The position numbers and the translations under genes were made by a program. From NCBI RefSeq assembly GCF_004025585.1, contig NZ_QTZO01000003.1, positions 248,001 to 312,000 on the forward strand: a DNA stretch of 64,000 nucleotides, in the 5' to 3' direction. Every line of letters starts with the position of its first letter. The stretch's first letter is position 1. Positions 51,610 through 61,826 of the stretch are shown here, piece after piece. The stretch comes from Pseudodesulfovibrio sp. S3 (lineage in GTDB: Bacteria > Desulfobacterota > Desulfovibrionia > Desulfovibrionales > Desulfovibrionaceae). The notes beneath the pieces were generated by a model. That model was given only the letters and a program-made list of their open reading frames with translations. It did no database searches and was not told where the DNA came from.

Positions 51610-52971
51610 TTATTTTTTGTCCAACGCCAAAGGCGCCCGACCAATGCCCGGCCAGATGCGGACAAGACCGAATCCGGCCCGAATCACGGTCCACAGGGCT
51701 GTTGCCAGCCAGATGAAGACCAGCACATGGACGGGCTGATAGAACTCTATCGCAAGGACACACGCCCCGCAGACAACCGAGGCCACCAACATGCCGTTCC
51801 GCAAATAATAAAAATCACCTGTTCCCCAGTGAATTCCATCTGTTGCAAAGGAAAGAGCACCGACAGGCTGACTGAGTGCGACCACTGTCCAGGCTGGCCC
51901 GAATACGCCGTAAGCTGCCGAAGGAACCAATAACCAGGCCACGGCCTGCTCGCCCAGCAGCATCAGCACTCCCATGACAGCGCCCGTACCCAGGCTCCAC
52001 AAGCAGACCGACCGGGCAACCCGTCGGGCCTGGAAACGGTCCCCTGTGCCGAGGAAAAACCCGACCAGACTTTGGCCGGTTATGGCAAAGGCGTCCAGAA
52101 ACAGAGCCGAGAAAATGAAGAATTGCCGGATGGCCTGGTAGGCTGCCCCCTGATCAGGGCCGAAACGGTTGGCAACACGGGTGCAGAGGGCCAGATACAC
52201 CAGCACGGCCCCGGTACGAATGAACAGATCGCCGCCCACCTTCATGAGCCTGGAAAGCCCTGCTCCCTGCATATGCAGGGTCAGACCGATGCGCTTCCAT
52301 ACGGCCCAAAGACACCAGACCGCCCCGATCCATTGGCTGACCGTGCTGGCAATGGCCGCCCCGGCCACTCCCATGGGCGCAATGGGACCGCCCCCGAAAA
52401 TGAGCAGCCAGTCAAGCAGGACGTTGACCACATTGATGCCCACGGCAACGTAAAAGGGTGTGCGCATGTCCTGGACGCCGCGAAGCCCGCCGAAACATGC
52501 CAGGGATACGAGCACGGCAGGCGCACCCAACAACCTGTAGAACATGTATTCGCAGGCCAGTTCATTCACTGCCCCTTCTGCTCCGAAAATTTCGGCAATG
52601 GAGGCCAGAAACCCCACAGCTCCCAGCATGATGGCAACACCGATACCGACTGCCAAAACACAGGCCAGAGACAGGACCTTGACCGCCCTCTCATGAACAC
52701 GGCCTCCCTCTGACTGGGCCACCTCGGTCTGCGTGCCGATTCCCAGAAAAGTGAACGCCCAAAAAATGGAGGTAAACGCCACCGTGCCTATACCCAAGGC
52801 CGCCACAGGCTCAGAGCCGGGCAACCGGGCCACGAACGCGGTATCAGCCAGGCCGGTCAGAGGCTCCGCCACCAGAGAGAAGAGCACGGGAACAGCCAGC
52901 CGAAGCAACGTACGGTTGGGTTTGTCCAGGAAAGGATGGTGGTTCGGCCGTTCGTTCATGCTTGCTGACAC
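51610..52971 (-). CDS. MATE-family exporter (DinF-like)
   Basis: A 453-residue integral membrane protein with twelve hydrophobic segments. The DinF-like beginning (PNRTLLRLAVPVLFSLVAEP) with LTGLADTAFVARLPGSEPVA and the sequence LRGVQDMRTPFYVAVGINVVN identify the subfamily. Start uncertain: GTG 52971 has GGAG nine bases upstream; ATG 52959 is four codons later and has no clear site. Export of drugs or metabolites is assumed. It stands alone between two plus-strand genes. Confidence 0.88.
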   Translation of the reverse strand: MSASMNERPNHHPFLDKPNRTLLRLAVPVLFSLVAEPLTGLADTAFVARLPGSEPVAALGIGTVAFTSIFWAFTFLGIGTQTEVAQSEGGRVHERAVKVLSLACVLAVGIGVAIMLGAVGFLASIAEIFGAEGAVNELACEYMFYRLLGAPAVLVSLACFGGLRGVQDMRTPFYVAVGINVVNVLLDWLLIFGGGPIAPMGVAGAAIASTVSQWIGAVWCLWAVWKRIGLTLHMQGAGLSRLMKVGGDLFIRTGAVLVYLALCTRVANRFGPDQGAAYQAIRQFFIFSALFLDAFAITGQSLVGFFLGTGDRFQARRVARSVCLWSLGTGAVMGVLMLLGEQAVAWLLVPSAAYGVFGPAWTVVALSQPVGALSFATDGIHWGTGDFYYLRNGMLVASVVCGACVLAIEFYQPVHVLVFIWLATALWTVIRAGFGLVRIWPGIGRAPLALDKK

Positions 52972-53067
52972 ATTTGGGTACTCCTGCCCGGAAAGCCTGA
53001 TCATACTCCACCTGAAATGACAAGAGGTGCTTCCCATTTGTCCTATGTTTCTGATAACTAGGGGCAT

Positions 53068-54516
53068 ATGGAAGCCATGGAGGTATCATTTCTGCTCGGC
53101 CTCGCCAGCATCTGCTACACCGCGATAGAAATTACGGGCATCATCACGGCCGTCATCGCGGTGCGTGAAACCCGCACCCCCCAAGGGGCCATCGCCTGGG
53201 CCATCTCGTTAATCACCTTCCCCGTATTGACCCTGCCTCTGTACTGGATTTTCGGTCGAGCCAAATTCCACGGCTATGCGAGCACCATGCGAACGGGTTT
53301 TGCCGAATTCCATCAACTCCTCGGCGACAACCATGACATTCCGTCCGTAAAACCAATGCTGGAGCGAAAACATCTTCACTCCCCCAGAACAATTTTCGAG
53401 ACCCTTGCCAATACGCCCTTCATGGATGGCAACGACATTGAACTGCTCATAAATGGCACCAGGACGTTCAAGGCGATCTTCTCCGATATCGAGGCCGCCC
53501 AACACTACATCCTGATTCAATTCTACATCGTCCATGACGATACCCTGGGAAAACAGCTCCAGGAACTGCTCATAAAAAAGGCAGGAGAAGGCGTACGCAT
53601 CAGCTTCCTGTATGACGAGATAGGCAGCCACGCCACCCCGGAAACCTATTGGGACACCTTGCGCCAGGCCGGTATCGAAGCGCACCCCTTCCACACGACC
53701 AGGGGACCGGGGAATCGCTTTCAGCTCAACTTTCGAAACCACCGCAAGATCGTGGTCATTGACGGACACACAGCCTTTGTCGGCGGCCACAATGTCGGCA
53801 ACGAGTATCTTGGCGGGGCAACAAACCGATTCAATGGATGGCGCGACACCCACATCAAAATCACGGGGCCTGCCGTGCTCGGCGTACAGGTCAGCTTCGG
53901 CAAGGACTGGTACTGGGCGACCCGCTCGATTCCCCAACTGGACCTGTCCATGCCGAAGAAGACCGGATCAGCCGAAGTCCTCACCCTGGCCACCGGGCCT
54001 GATGATGCCATGGAGTCCTGTTCGCTGATGTTCATCCAGGCCATCGAGTCCGCACAGGACCGTTTCTGGATCGCCAGCCCGTATTTCGTACCCGACAGTT
54101 CCGTTATGAAGGCCCTGCAAATGGCCGCCATGCGTGGCGTGGACGTCCGCATCATGCTGCCCATGAAGGCCGACCACCTGCTCGTATACCTCGCCGGTTT
54201 CGCCTGTCTCAAGGAACTCTCCATGCCCGGAATCAAAATATACCGCTATGATGCCGGATTCCTGCACCAAAAAGTCTTCCTGGTAGATGACACCCTGGCC
54301 GGGGTCGGCACGGCCAACCTCGACAACCGATCGTTCCGGCTCAATTTCGAGATTACCATACTCATCCAGGGAACCGCATTCTGCCGAGAGATAGAAGCAA
54401 TGTTCCTGGACGACTTCACCAAATGTATCGAAACAGGTCCCGACGAGTATGACCAGAAGAATTATCTCCAGCAGACCGTCATCAGGTTCGCCCGTCTGCT
54501 GTCGCCAATCCTCTGA
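53068..54516 (+). CDS. cls: Cardiolipin synthase (phospholipase D family)
   Basis: Transfers a phosphatidyl group between two phosphatidylglycerols to give cardiolipin. The 482-residue protein has two N-terminal membrane segments with the PLDc_N motif (RTPQGAIAWAISLITFPVLT) and two HKD motifs: NHRKIVVIDGHTAFVGGHN near residue 225 and LHQKVFLVDDTLAGVGTAN near residue 400. Both are complete. ATG 53068 lies near the divergent MATE gene start; no downstream partner is present. Confidence 0.94.
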   Translation: MEAMEVSFLLGLASICYTAIEITGIITAVIAVRETRTPQGAIAWAISLITFPVLTLPLYWIFGRAKFHGYASTMRTGFAEFHQLLGDNHDIPSVKPMLERKHLHSPRTIFETLANTPFMDGNDIELLINGTRTFKAIFSDIEAAQHYILIQFYIVHDDTLGKQLQELLIKKAGEGVRISFLYDEIGSHATPETYWDTLRQAGIEAHPFHTTRGPGNRFQLNFRNHRKIVVIDGHTAFVGGHNVGNEYLGGATNRFNGWRDTHIKITGPAVLGVQVSFGKDWYWATRSIPQLDLSMPKKTGSAEVLTLATGPDDAMESCSLMFIQAIESAQDRFWIASPYFVPDSSVMKALQMAAMRGVDVRIMLPMKADHLLVYLAGFACLKELSMPGIKIYRYDAGFLHQKVFLVDDTLAGVGTANLDNRSFRLNFEITILIQGTAFCREIEAMFLDDFTKCIETGPDEYDQKNYLQQTVIRFARLLSPIL

Positions 54517-54526
54517 CCTTTCAGCA

Positions 54527-54556
54527 CAAAAAAAGGGAGCCTCAGACAAGACTCCC
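54527..54556 (-). terminator. Intrinsic terminator of uvrB-ligA-dapB run
   Basis: GGGAG (54535-54539) pairs with CTCCC (54552-54556); on the minus strand a run of seven T's follows. It lies just after the dapB stop. Confidence 0.8.
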
Positions 54557-54578
54557 TCCAATTCACACTCAAATCAGA

Positions 54579-55358
54579 CTACAAAACGTCGGCCATGGAA
54601 TAAAGCTTGCCCGGCTTCTGTCCGGCCAGCCATTTGACTGCCTTCATTGCACCTGCAGCAAACATCTCGCGTGAATGGGCACGGTGGGTGACCTCGATAC
54701 GCTCCCCCGGGCCGAAGAAATACACGGAGTGGTCTCCGACCACATCGCCGCCGCGCAGGGTTTGGACACCGATCTCCTGTTTCGGACGCTCGCCGATGAT
54801 GCCGTCACGACAGTGCTTTTTGACATCATCGTACTCCCAGCCTCTGGCCCCGGCCAGACATTGGGCCAATTTGAGAGCCGTACCACTGGGGGAATCCTTC
54901 TTCATCTTGTGATGCGTCTCCACCATTTCCATGTCGTAATTATCGCCCAGCGCCTGCACGAGGATCGGCAGCACCTTGAGCAGGACATTAACGCCAACGG
55001 ACATGTTGGGCGCCCAAAACAACGGAACCACCTTGGCAGCGGCTTCAATCTCGGCCAACTGATCCTTGTTCAAACCCGTGGTACCGATGACAGCGGGATT
55101 ACCGTTCGCAGCGGCAATCTTGGCCATGGCCACCGAGGATTCGGGGGCCGTGAAATCCACGATCACCGCGCCCGGCACCTTGGGCAGCAATTCTTCAAGA
55201 CAGTCGGAAATTTCGCAGTCTTCGTAGACCATCCCGTCCAGATTGCCCTTGCGCTCACACGCACCCACAAGATTCAACTCCTCATCAGCCAGGGCGAGAT
55301 TGACCAGCGTATTGCCCATACGGCCCTTTGCGCCCAAAATGACGACATCGACACTCAT
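54579..55358 (-). CDS. dapB: 4-hydroxy-tetrahydrodipicolinate reductase
   Basis: Reduces 4-hydroxy-tetrahydrodipicolinate in lysine/diaminopimelate synthesis with NAD(P)H. The 259-residue protein has the nucleotide motif [15 protein letters not shown], the catalytic [20 protein letters not shown] segment, and VIGTTGL and [11 protein letters not shown]. It is the last of four minus-strand genes (uvrB, K+ channel, ligA, dapB) with short gaps, and a terminator follows. Confidence 0.96.
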   Translation of the reverse strand: MSVDVVILGAKGRMGNTLVNLALADEELNLVGACERKGNLDGMVYEDCEISDCLEELLPKVPGAVIVDFTAPESSVAMAKIAAANGNPAVIGTTGLNKDQLAEIEAAAKVVPLFWAPNMSVGVNVLLKVLPILVQALGDNYDMEMVETHHKMKKDSPSGTALKLAQCLAGARGWEYDDVKKHCRDGIIGERPKQEIGVQTLRGGDVVGDHSVYFFGPGERIEVTHRAHSREMFAAGAMKAVKWLAGQKPGKLYSMADVL

Positions 55359-55394
55359 AGAGCCTCTCCTCGTAACAATTTGAAATTATATGTC

Positions 55395-57449
<2,055 letters not shown>

Positions 57450-57472
57450 TTACACGAATTACCTGAGTATAA

Positions 57473-58507
57473 TTATAAAATTTCTTTGAGATCAGCCAGA
57501 TTCTTCTTCTTGCCGACGGCAAGAAGCGTATCGTTGGCATTAATGACTTCCTTGGGGCCGGGATTGAAGACCATCTCACCTGACTCCTTCTTGATGGCAA
57601 TGATGATAAGATTGAAATTGGCCCGGATCTTGGATTCGATGAGATCCTTGTCCACCAACTCCGACGACGGTGAAACAGGCAATTCCTCCATCTGCAGATC
57701 AATACCACCGCGGACAGCCAATTCGAGAAAGTTGGTCACCGTGGGACGAAGTACACTTTGGGCCATGCGCAGTCCACCAATGAAATGGGGCAGTACGACA
57801 CGATTTGCTCCGGCCAGCTCCAGACGGGAAATGTGCGACTTGTCCCCTGCACGGGCCACGATGATAATATCAGGGTTGAGTTGACGGGCCGTCAGGGTGA
57901 CATAGACGTTTGCAGCCTCGCTGGTCACGGCTGATATCAGTGATTTGGCATGGAGAAGACCGGCGCTCATAAGCACCTCGTCGCTTGTGGCATCACCTTC
58001 GATGCACAAAATGCCTTCCTGCTCCATCTTGTCGATGAGATCCGGGTCCGATTCGATGACCACCACGCCGAGACCTTCAGCCCTGATCTCCTGCACAACG
58101 ATACTTCCAATGCGGCCATGACCACAAACGATAAAGTGGTTTCTCAACTTGCTTATATCTTTCATCATTTTATGCCTACCCCACAGAATTTGCAATCGCC
58201 CTTCAATCAACAACTGTGCGAACGCACCCGCAATATACACGAAACCGCCGACACCACCCATAATCAGAAACGCCGTAAATATCCGGCCCTCACCGGAGAG
58301 CTCATTGACCTCCATGAACCCAACGGTCGAAAGGGTGATGACAACCATATAAAAGGAACTGGCGAAGTCCCAATGCTCGTAGAGCATATAGAAGCCGATA
58401 CCCACAATGAAAATCACGAGGAGATAAAAAACACCGAGAATGATGTTCCAAAAAGAGCCTAGTTTCGCCCTCAGACGCAGCATTCTTTGATGAACTAATC
58501 CAATCAT
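57473..58507 (-). CDS. K+ channel with RCK (TrkA-N/TrkA-C) domains, variant filter
   Basis: A 344-residue two-helix potassium channel of the MthK kind: two membrane segments flank the pore loop, then an RCK module with the Rossmann motif VCGHGRIGSIVVQEI and a TrkA-C domain at the C-terminus. The selectivity filter is STVGFMEV (residues 60-67) rather than the classic TVGYGD. Ion preference is therefore uncertain. It starts three bases after the uvrB stop and precedes ligA, but a functional link to DNA repair is not evident. Confidence 0.9.
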   Translation of the reverse strand: MIGLVHQRMLRLRAKLGSFWNIILGVFYLLVIFIVGIGFYMLYEHWDFASSFYMVVITLSTVGFMEVNELSGEGRIFTAFLIMGGVGGFVYIAGAFAQLLIEGRLQILWGRHKMMKDISKLRNHFIVCGHGRIGSIVVQEIRAEGLGVVVIESDPDLIDKMEQEGILCIEGDATSDEVLMSAGLLHAKSLISAVTSEAANVYVTLTARQLNPDIIIVARAGDKSHISRLELAGANRVVLPHFIGGLRMAQSVLRPTVTNFLELAVRGGIDLQMEELPVSPSSELVDKDLIESKIRANFNLIIIAIKKESGEMVFNPGPKEVINANDTLLAVGKKKNLADLKEIL

Positions 58508-58510
58508 TGA

Positions 58511-60514
58511 TTACCCCAATTCAAGGAAGCGCTCACGAAGCAGGGCTATGCGATCCCTGAGTTCCGCAGCCCGTTCGAATTCCAGTTCTTTGGCGGCATC
58601 GCGCATTTCCCGCTCCAACCGCTTGATGTTCTTGCCCAACACCTTCGGATCCGCTCCATAGGCCGCGCCGTCTTCGGCAGCCAGTCCCATGGTTGCCGTA
58701 CCTGTATCCGCTCCACTCTGTGCCCCGAAAAGATTGTCCATCTTCTTGCGGATGGTGGTGGGCGTGATACCATGCTCCGCGTTATACGCCTGCTGTTTCT
58801 GCCTTCGACGATCGGTTTCATCTATGGCCGCAGCCATGGAATCGGTCATCTTGTCTGCATAGAGAATAACCCGCCCCTCGGTATTTCTGGCGGCACGCCC
58901 AAAGGTCTGAACAAGCGAGCGTGCGGAACGCAGAAACCCTTCCTTGTCGCCATCCAGAATGGCCACCAGCGACACTTCCGGTATATCAAGCCCTTCACGA
59001 AGAAGATTGATACCCACCAGGACAAAGAATTCGCCCGCCCTGAGCGCCTGGATGATGGCCATACGCTCCAGGGTGTCGATGTCCGAGTGCAGATACCTGG
59101 ACTGGACACCCATCTGATTCAAATACTCGTTCAGGTCCTCGGCCATGCGCTTGGTCAACGTGGTGACCAGAACCCGCTCGTTCCGGGATTGTCTTTTCTT
59201 ACACTCCGCCAGCAAATCGTCAATCTGTCCGTGTGTTTTTCTAACCTCTATCTCAGGATCAACCAACCCGGTGGGACGGATGATCTGCTCCACGACCACC
59301 CCTTGTGCCAGGTCCAGCTCAAGGTGACCCGGTGTTGCGGAAACATACACGGCCTGATGAATCCGCTCCTGAAACTCCTCATAGTTGAGCGGACGGTTGT
59401 CCAGAGCGGACGGCAGTCTGAACCCGAAATCAACCAACGTGGTCTTCCGCGATCGGTCTCCCTTGAACATGCCGCCCACCTGGGGCAAGGCAATATGGGA
59501 CTCGTCCACGAACAGGATGAAATCTTCCGGAAAATAATCAAGCAAAGTGGCTGGCGGCTGGCCTTCAAACCGTCCGTCCAAATGGCGGGAGTAATTCTCA
59601 ATGCCGTTGCAGTACCCCAACTCCTCAATGGTCTCGAGGTCATACATGGTCCGTTGCTCCAATCGCTGGGCCTCGACCAACTTGTTGGCCCGCTTGAAAT
59701 TGCTCAACTGAGCCTGCAATTCGTCGCGGATATCGGTCACGGCGCGATTCAGGTTGTCCCGATCCGATACGAAATGGCTGCCCGGATAGATGACAGTCTT
59801 GCGCAAACGGTCCTTGACCTCCCCCGTAAGCGGATCGGTCTCGGAAACGGAATCTATCTCGTCCCCGAAGAACTCGATGCGCAAGGCTTTTTCCTGACTA
59901 TAAGCTGGAATGATTTCCACCACGTCGCCGCGCACGCGAAAAGTACTGCGATGAAAATCGTAGTCGTTGCGCTCATAGTGAATCTCCACCAGCCGACCCA
60001 GCAGGGACTCCATGGACATGGTCTGTCCCTCTTCCACGGGAATGACCATCTTGGCATAAAAATCAGGAGAGCCAAGGCCGTAGATGCAGGAAACCGAAGC
60101 CACAAGGAGCACATCCTTACGCGTCAGCAAGGCGTGGGTTGCCGCATGGCGCAACTTGTCTATATTATCGTTGATGGAGGAATCTTTCTCGATGTAGACA
60201 TCAGAATGGGGCAGGTAGGCTTCAGGCTGGTAATAATCGTAATAACTGACGAAATATTCAACGGCGTTGTCTGGGAACAAACCGCGGAACTCGGTATAGA
60301 GCTGGGCGGCCAACGTCTTGTTCGGAGCCAGAACCAGGGCGGGCCGGTTCAGGGAGGCCACCACATTGGCCATGGTGAATGTCTTGCCGGTGCCGGTGGC
60401 GCCGAGCAGAACCTGATCGCGAACGCCGCTGTTCAGGCCGCTGATCAACTCAGCTACTGCTGCGGGCTGGTCCCCCTTGAGAGTATATTCGCTGACAAGT
60501 TTGAAATCTGGCAT
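58511..60514 (-). CDS. uvrB: Excinuclease ABC subunit B
   Basis: Damage-verification helicase of nucleotide excision repair, 667 residues. Walker A is GATGTGKT with Lys44; the beta-hairpin [12 protein letters not shown] is intact, as are the DESH box ([10 protein letters not shown]), the helicase motif [14 protein letters not shown] and [17 protein letters not shown]. The C-terminal UVR motif that binds UvrA/UvrC is at [19 protein letters not shown]. It is the first gene of the uvrB-channel-ligA-dapB set. Confidence 0.98.
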   Translation of the reverse strand: MPDFKLVSEYTLKGDQPAAVAELISGLNSGVRDQVLLGATGTGKTFTMANVVASLNRPALVLAPNKTLAAQLYTEFRGLFPDNAVEYFVSYYDYYQPEAYLPHSDVYIEKDSSINDNIDKLRHAATHALLTRKDVLLVASVSCIYGLGSPDFYAKMVIPVEEGQTMSMESLLGRLVEIHYERNDYDFHRSTFRVRGDVVEIIPAYSQEKALRIEFFGDEIDSVSETDPLTGEVKDRLRKTVIYPGSHFVSDRDNLNRAVTDIRDELQAQLSNFKRANKLVEAQRLEQRTMYDLETIEELGYCNGIENYSRHLDGRFEGQPPATLLDYFPEDFILFVDESHIALPQVGGMFKGDRSRKTTLVDFGFRLPSALDNRPLNYEEFQERIHQAVYVSATPGHLELDLAQGVVVEQIIRPTGLVDPEIEVRKTHGQIDDLLAECKKRQSRNERVLVTTLTKRMAEDLNEYLNQMGVQSRYLHSDIDTLERMAIIQALRAGEFFVLVGINLLREGLDIPEVSLVAILDGDKEGFLRSARSLVQTFGRAARNTEGRVILYADKMTDSMAAAIDETDRRRQKQQAYNAEHGITPTTIRKKMDNLFGAQSGADTGTATMGLAAEDGAAYGADPKVLGKNIKRLEREMRDAAKELEFERAAELRDRIALLRERFLELG

Positions 60515-60598
60515 ATACCTTCAATCCAGGACTTGAGATAGCCCATCAAAACACGTAAGAATCAATCATACACTGCAACCGTGACCCGGAGTTCGTTC

Positions 60599-61078
60599 AT
60601 GGATATCACCATCACCACCCCTCAGTCCCCTCTCCCTATAGAACGCGCCAACTCCCTTTCCATGGTCATCAAAAGCTTCAAGGGTCGGCGCAATGTGGAG
60701 GTCTCGCTTTTCCGCGCTGCGTGGGACCCTGTCGAGGAAGCGGAATCGAACTTCTCCGGACTCATCGAGACCCAGGACAACACCCCGCACACAAATGTTT
60801 TGGGCAGCGGCAGAATCATTCTGGAATCCTTCACGGACAGTGAACGCGATCTCATTATTGATTACCTGAAAGAGCAGTATTCCACAAGACTTACGGCTAT
60901 CAACTCCGCTCCGCTCACCTTTCCGATTCCGGCAGGGCTTGCCGGTTTCACCCAAGTCCAGCCCGGCAAGGACGGCGGCTTCATCGAGTTTGGAAAAATA
61001 CCGAGCTATCCACTTCAAATTCCACTCAAAGGCTACTACGACTTGAGCCAGCACCTGCCCATAGCTGACGATGATTAG
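60599..61078 (+). CDS. Uncharacterised protein
   Basis: A 159-residue soluble protein with no family I recognise. ATG 60599 lies seven bases after GGAG (an upstream in-frame GTG has no site). It includes RGRIILESFTDSERDLIIDY-like features (SGRIILESFTDSERDLIIDY) and a proline-containing C-terminal half (FPIPAGLAGFTQVQPGKDGG). The first half has an alternating hydrophobic pattern suggesting a beta-barrel; resemblance to PilZ is only superficial. It lies alone between uvrB (divergent) and aat (convergent). Confidence 0.7.
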   Translation: MDITITTPQSPLPIERANSLSMVIKSFKGRRNVEVSLFRAAWDPVEEAESNFSGLIETQDNTPHTNVLGSGRIILESFTDSERDLIIDYLKEQYSTRLTAINSAPLTFPIPAGLAGFTQVQPGKDGGFIEFGKIPSYPLQIPLKGYYDLSQHLPIADDD

Positions 61079-61084
61079 AGTGCC

Positions 61085-61777
61085 CTAGGCCTGACCGTCA
61101 AAACGCCAGCGCCCTTCACGCGTAGGCACCTCCATGCCCTCACGGAGCATGGCCAGGAACCGAAAACGCTGCAATTCCCTGGCGCCGAACCGGAGCAAAT
61201 GCTTGGTGGTCTGCTGGCAGTCGATGAGGCTGAACTGCCACTTTTCGAGTTGCTTCACCAACACGGCAAAGGCTGCCTTGGAAGCATCGGGGACATTGTA
61301 AAACATGGATTCACCGTAAAAGACCGAACCGAGTGATACGCCGTACAACCCGCCCACCAGATCATCCCCCTGCCACGCCTCCACGCTGTGGGCGTAGCCC
61401 AACTCATGCAGCAGGGTGTAGGCCTCCACCATATCCTCTACTATCCAGGTGCCCTCCTGCTCAGGCCGGGGACAACATGCGCACCGTCTGATCACGGCTT
61501 CGAACCGGGTGTCCAGGGTGAAGGTGAAGGTGCCTTTGTTAAGCACCCTGTGCAGACTGCGCGGCAGGTGTAATTCATGCGGGATCAAGACAAGACGGGG
61601 ATTGGTCGACCACCAGAGGATGGGAGAATCTTCGGCATACCAGGGGAAAATGCCGTTGGCATACGCCGTCAGCAACCGCTGCGGACTGAGATCGCCCCCT
61701 ACGGCCAGCAAGCCGTCCGGGTCCGCTTTTTCCGGGTCAGGGAATACGGGGTCATCAAAAAGACGGTAAATGGTCAT
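61085..61777 (-). CDS. aat: Leucyl/phenylalanyl-tRNA-protein transferase
   Basis: Attaches Leu or Phe from tRNA to proteins with N-terminal Lys/Arg, marking them for ClpAP through ClpS (bacterial N-end rule). The 230-residue protein shows FPDPEKADPDGLLAVGGDLS, the core ANGIFPWY, WWSTNPRLVL and VGGLYGVSLGSVFYGESMF. Start ATG 61777, where the frame extends back four codons to a TTG. It lies downstream of clpA, its partner in the pathway, but a terminator-like hairpin separates them by eleven bases. Confidence 0.96.
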   Translation of the reverse strand: MTIYRLFDDPVFPDPEKADPDGLLAVGGDLSPQRLLTAYANGIFPWYAEDSPILWWSTNPRLVLIPHELHLPRSLHRVLNKGTFTFTLDTRFEAVIRRCACCPRPEQEGTWIVEDMVEAYTLLHELGYAHSVEAWQGDDLVGGLYGVSLGSVFYGESMFYNVPDASKAAFAVLVKQLEKWQFSLIDCQQTTKHLLRFGARELQRFRFLAMLREGMEVPTREGRWRFDGQA

Positions 61778-61787
61778 TTGTCTGCCC

Positions 61788-61813
61788 AAAAAGAGGGCGG
61801 CGCGGGCCGCCCT
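61788..61813 (-). terminator. Intrinsic terminator between clpA and aat
   Basis: AGGGCGGC (61813-61806 on the minus strand) pairs with GCCGCCCT around CCGC, followed by CTTTTT. It lies 14 bases after the clpA stop and ends eleven bases before the aat ATG, so it would strongly limit clpA readthrough into aat. Confidence 0.8.
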
Positions 61814-61826
61814 GTCACACCTTCAA

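Noticed and set aside
58772-60541. A 589-residue plus-strand frame
   Set aside because: Antisense to uvrB.
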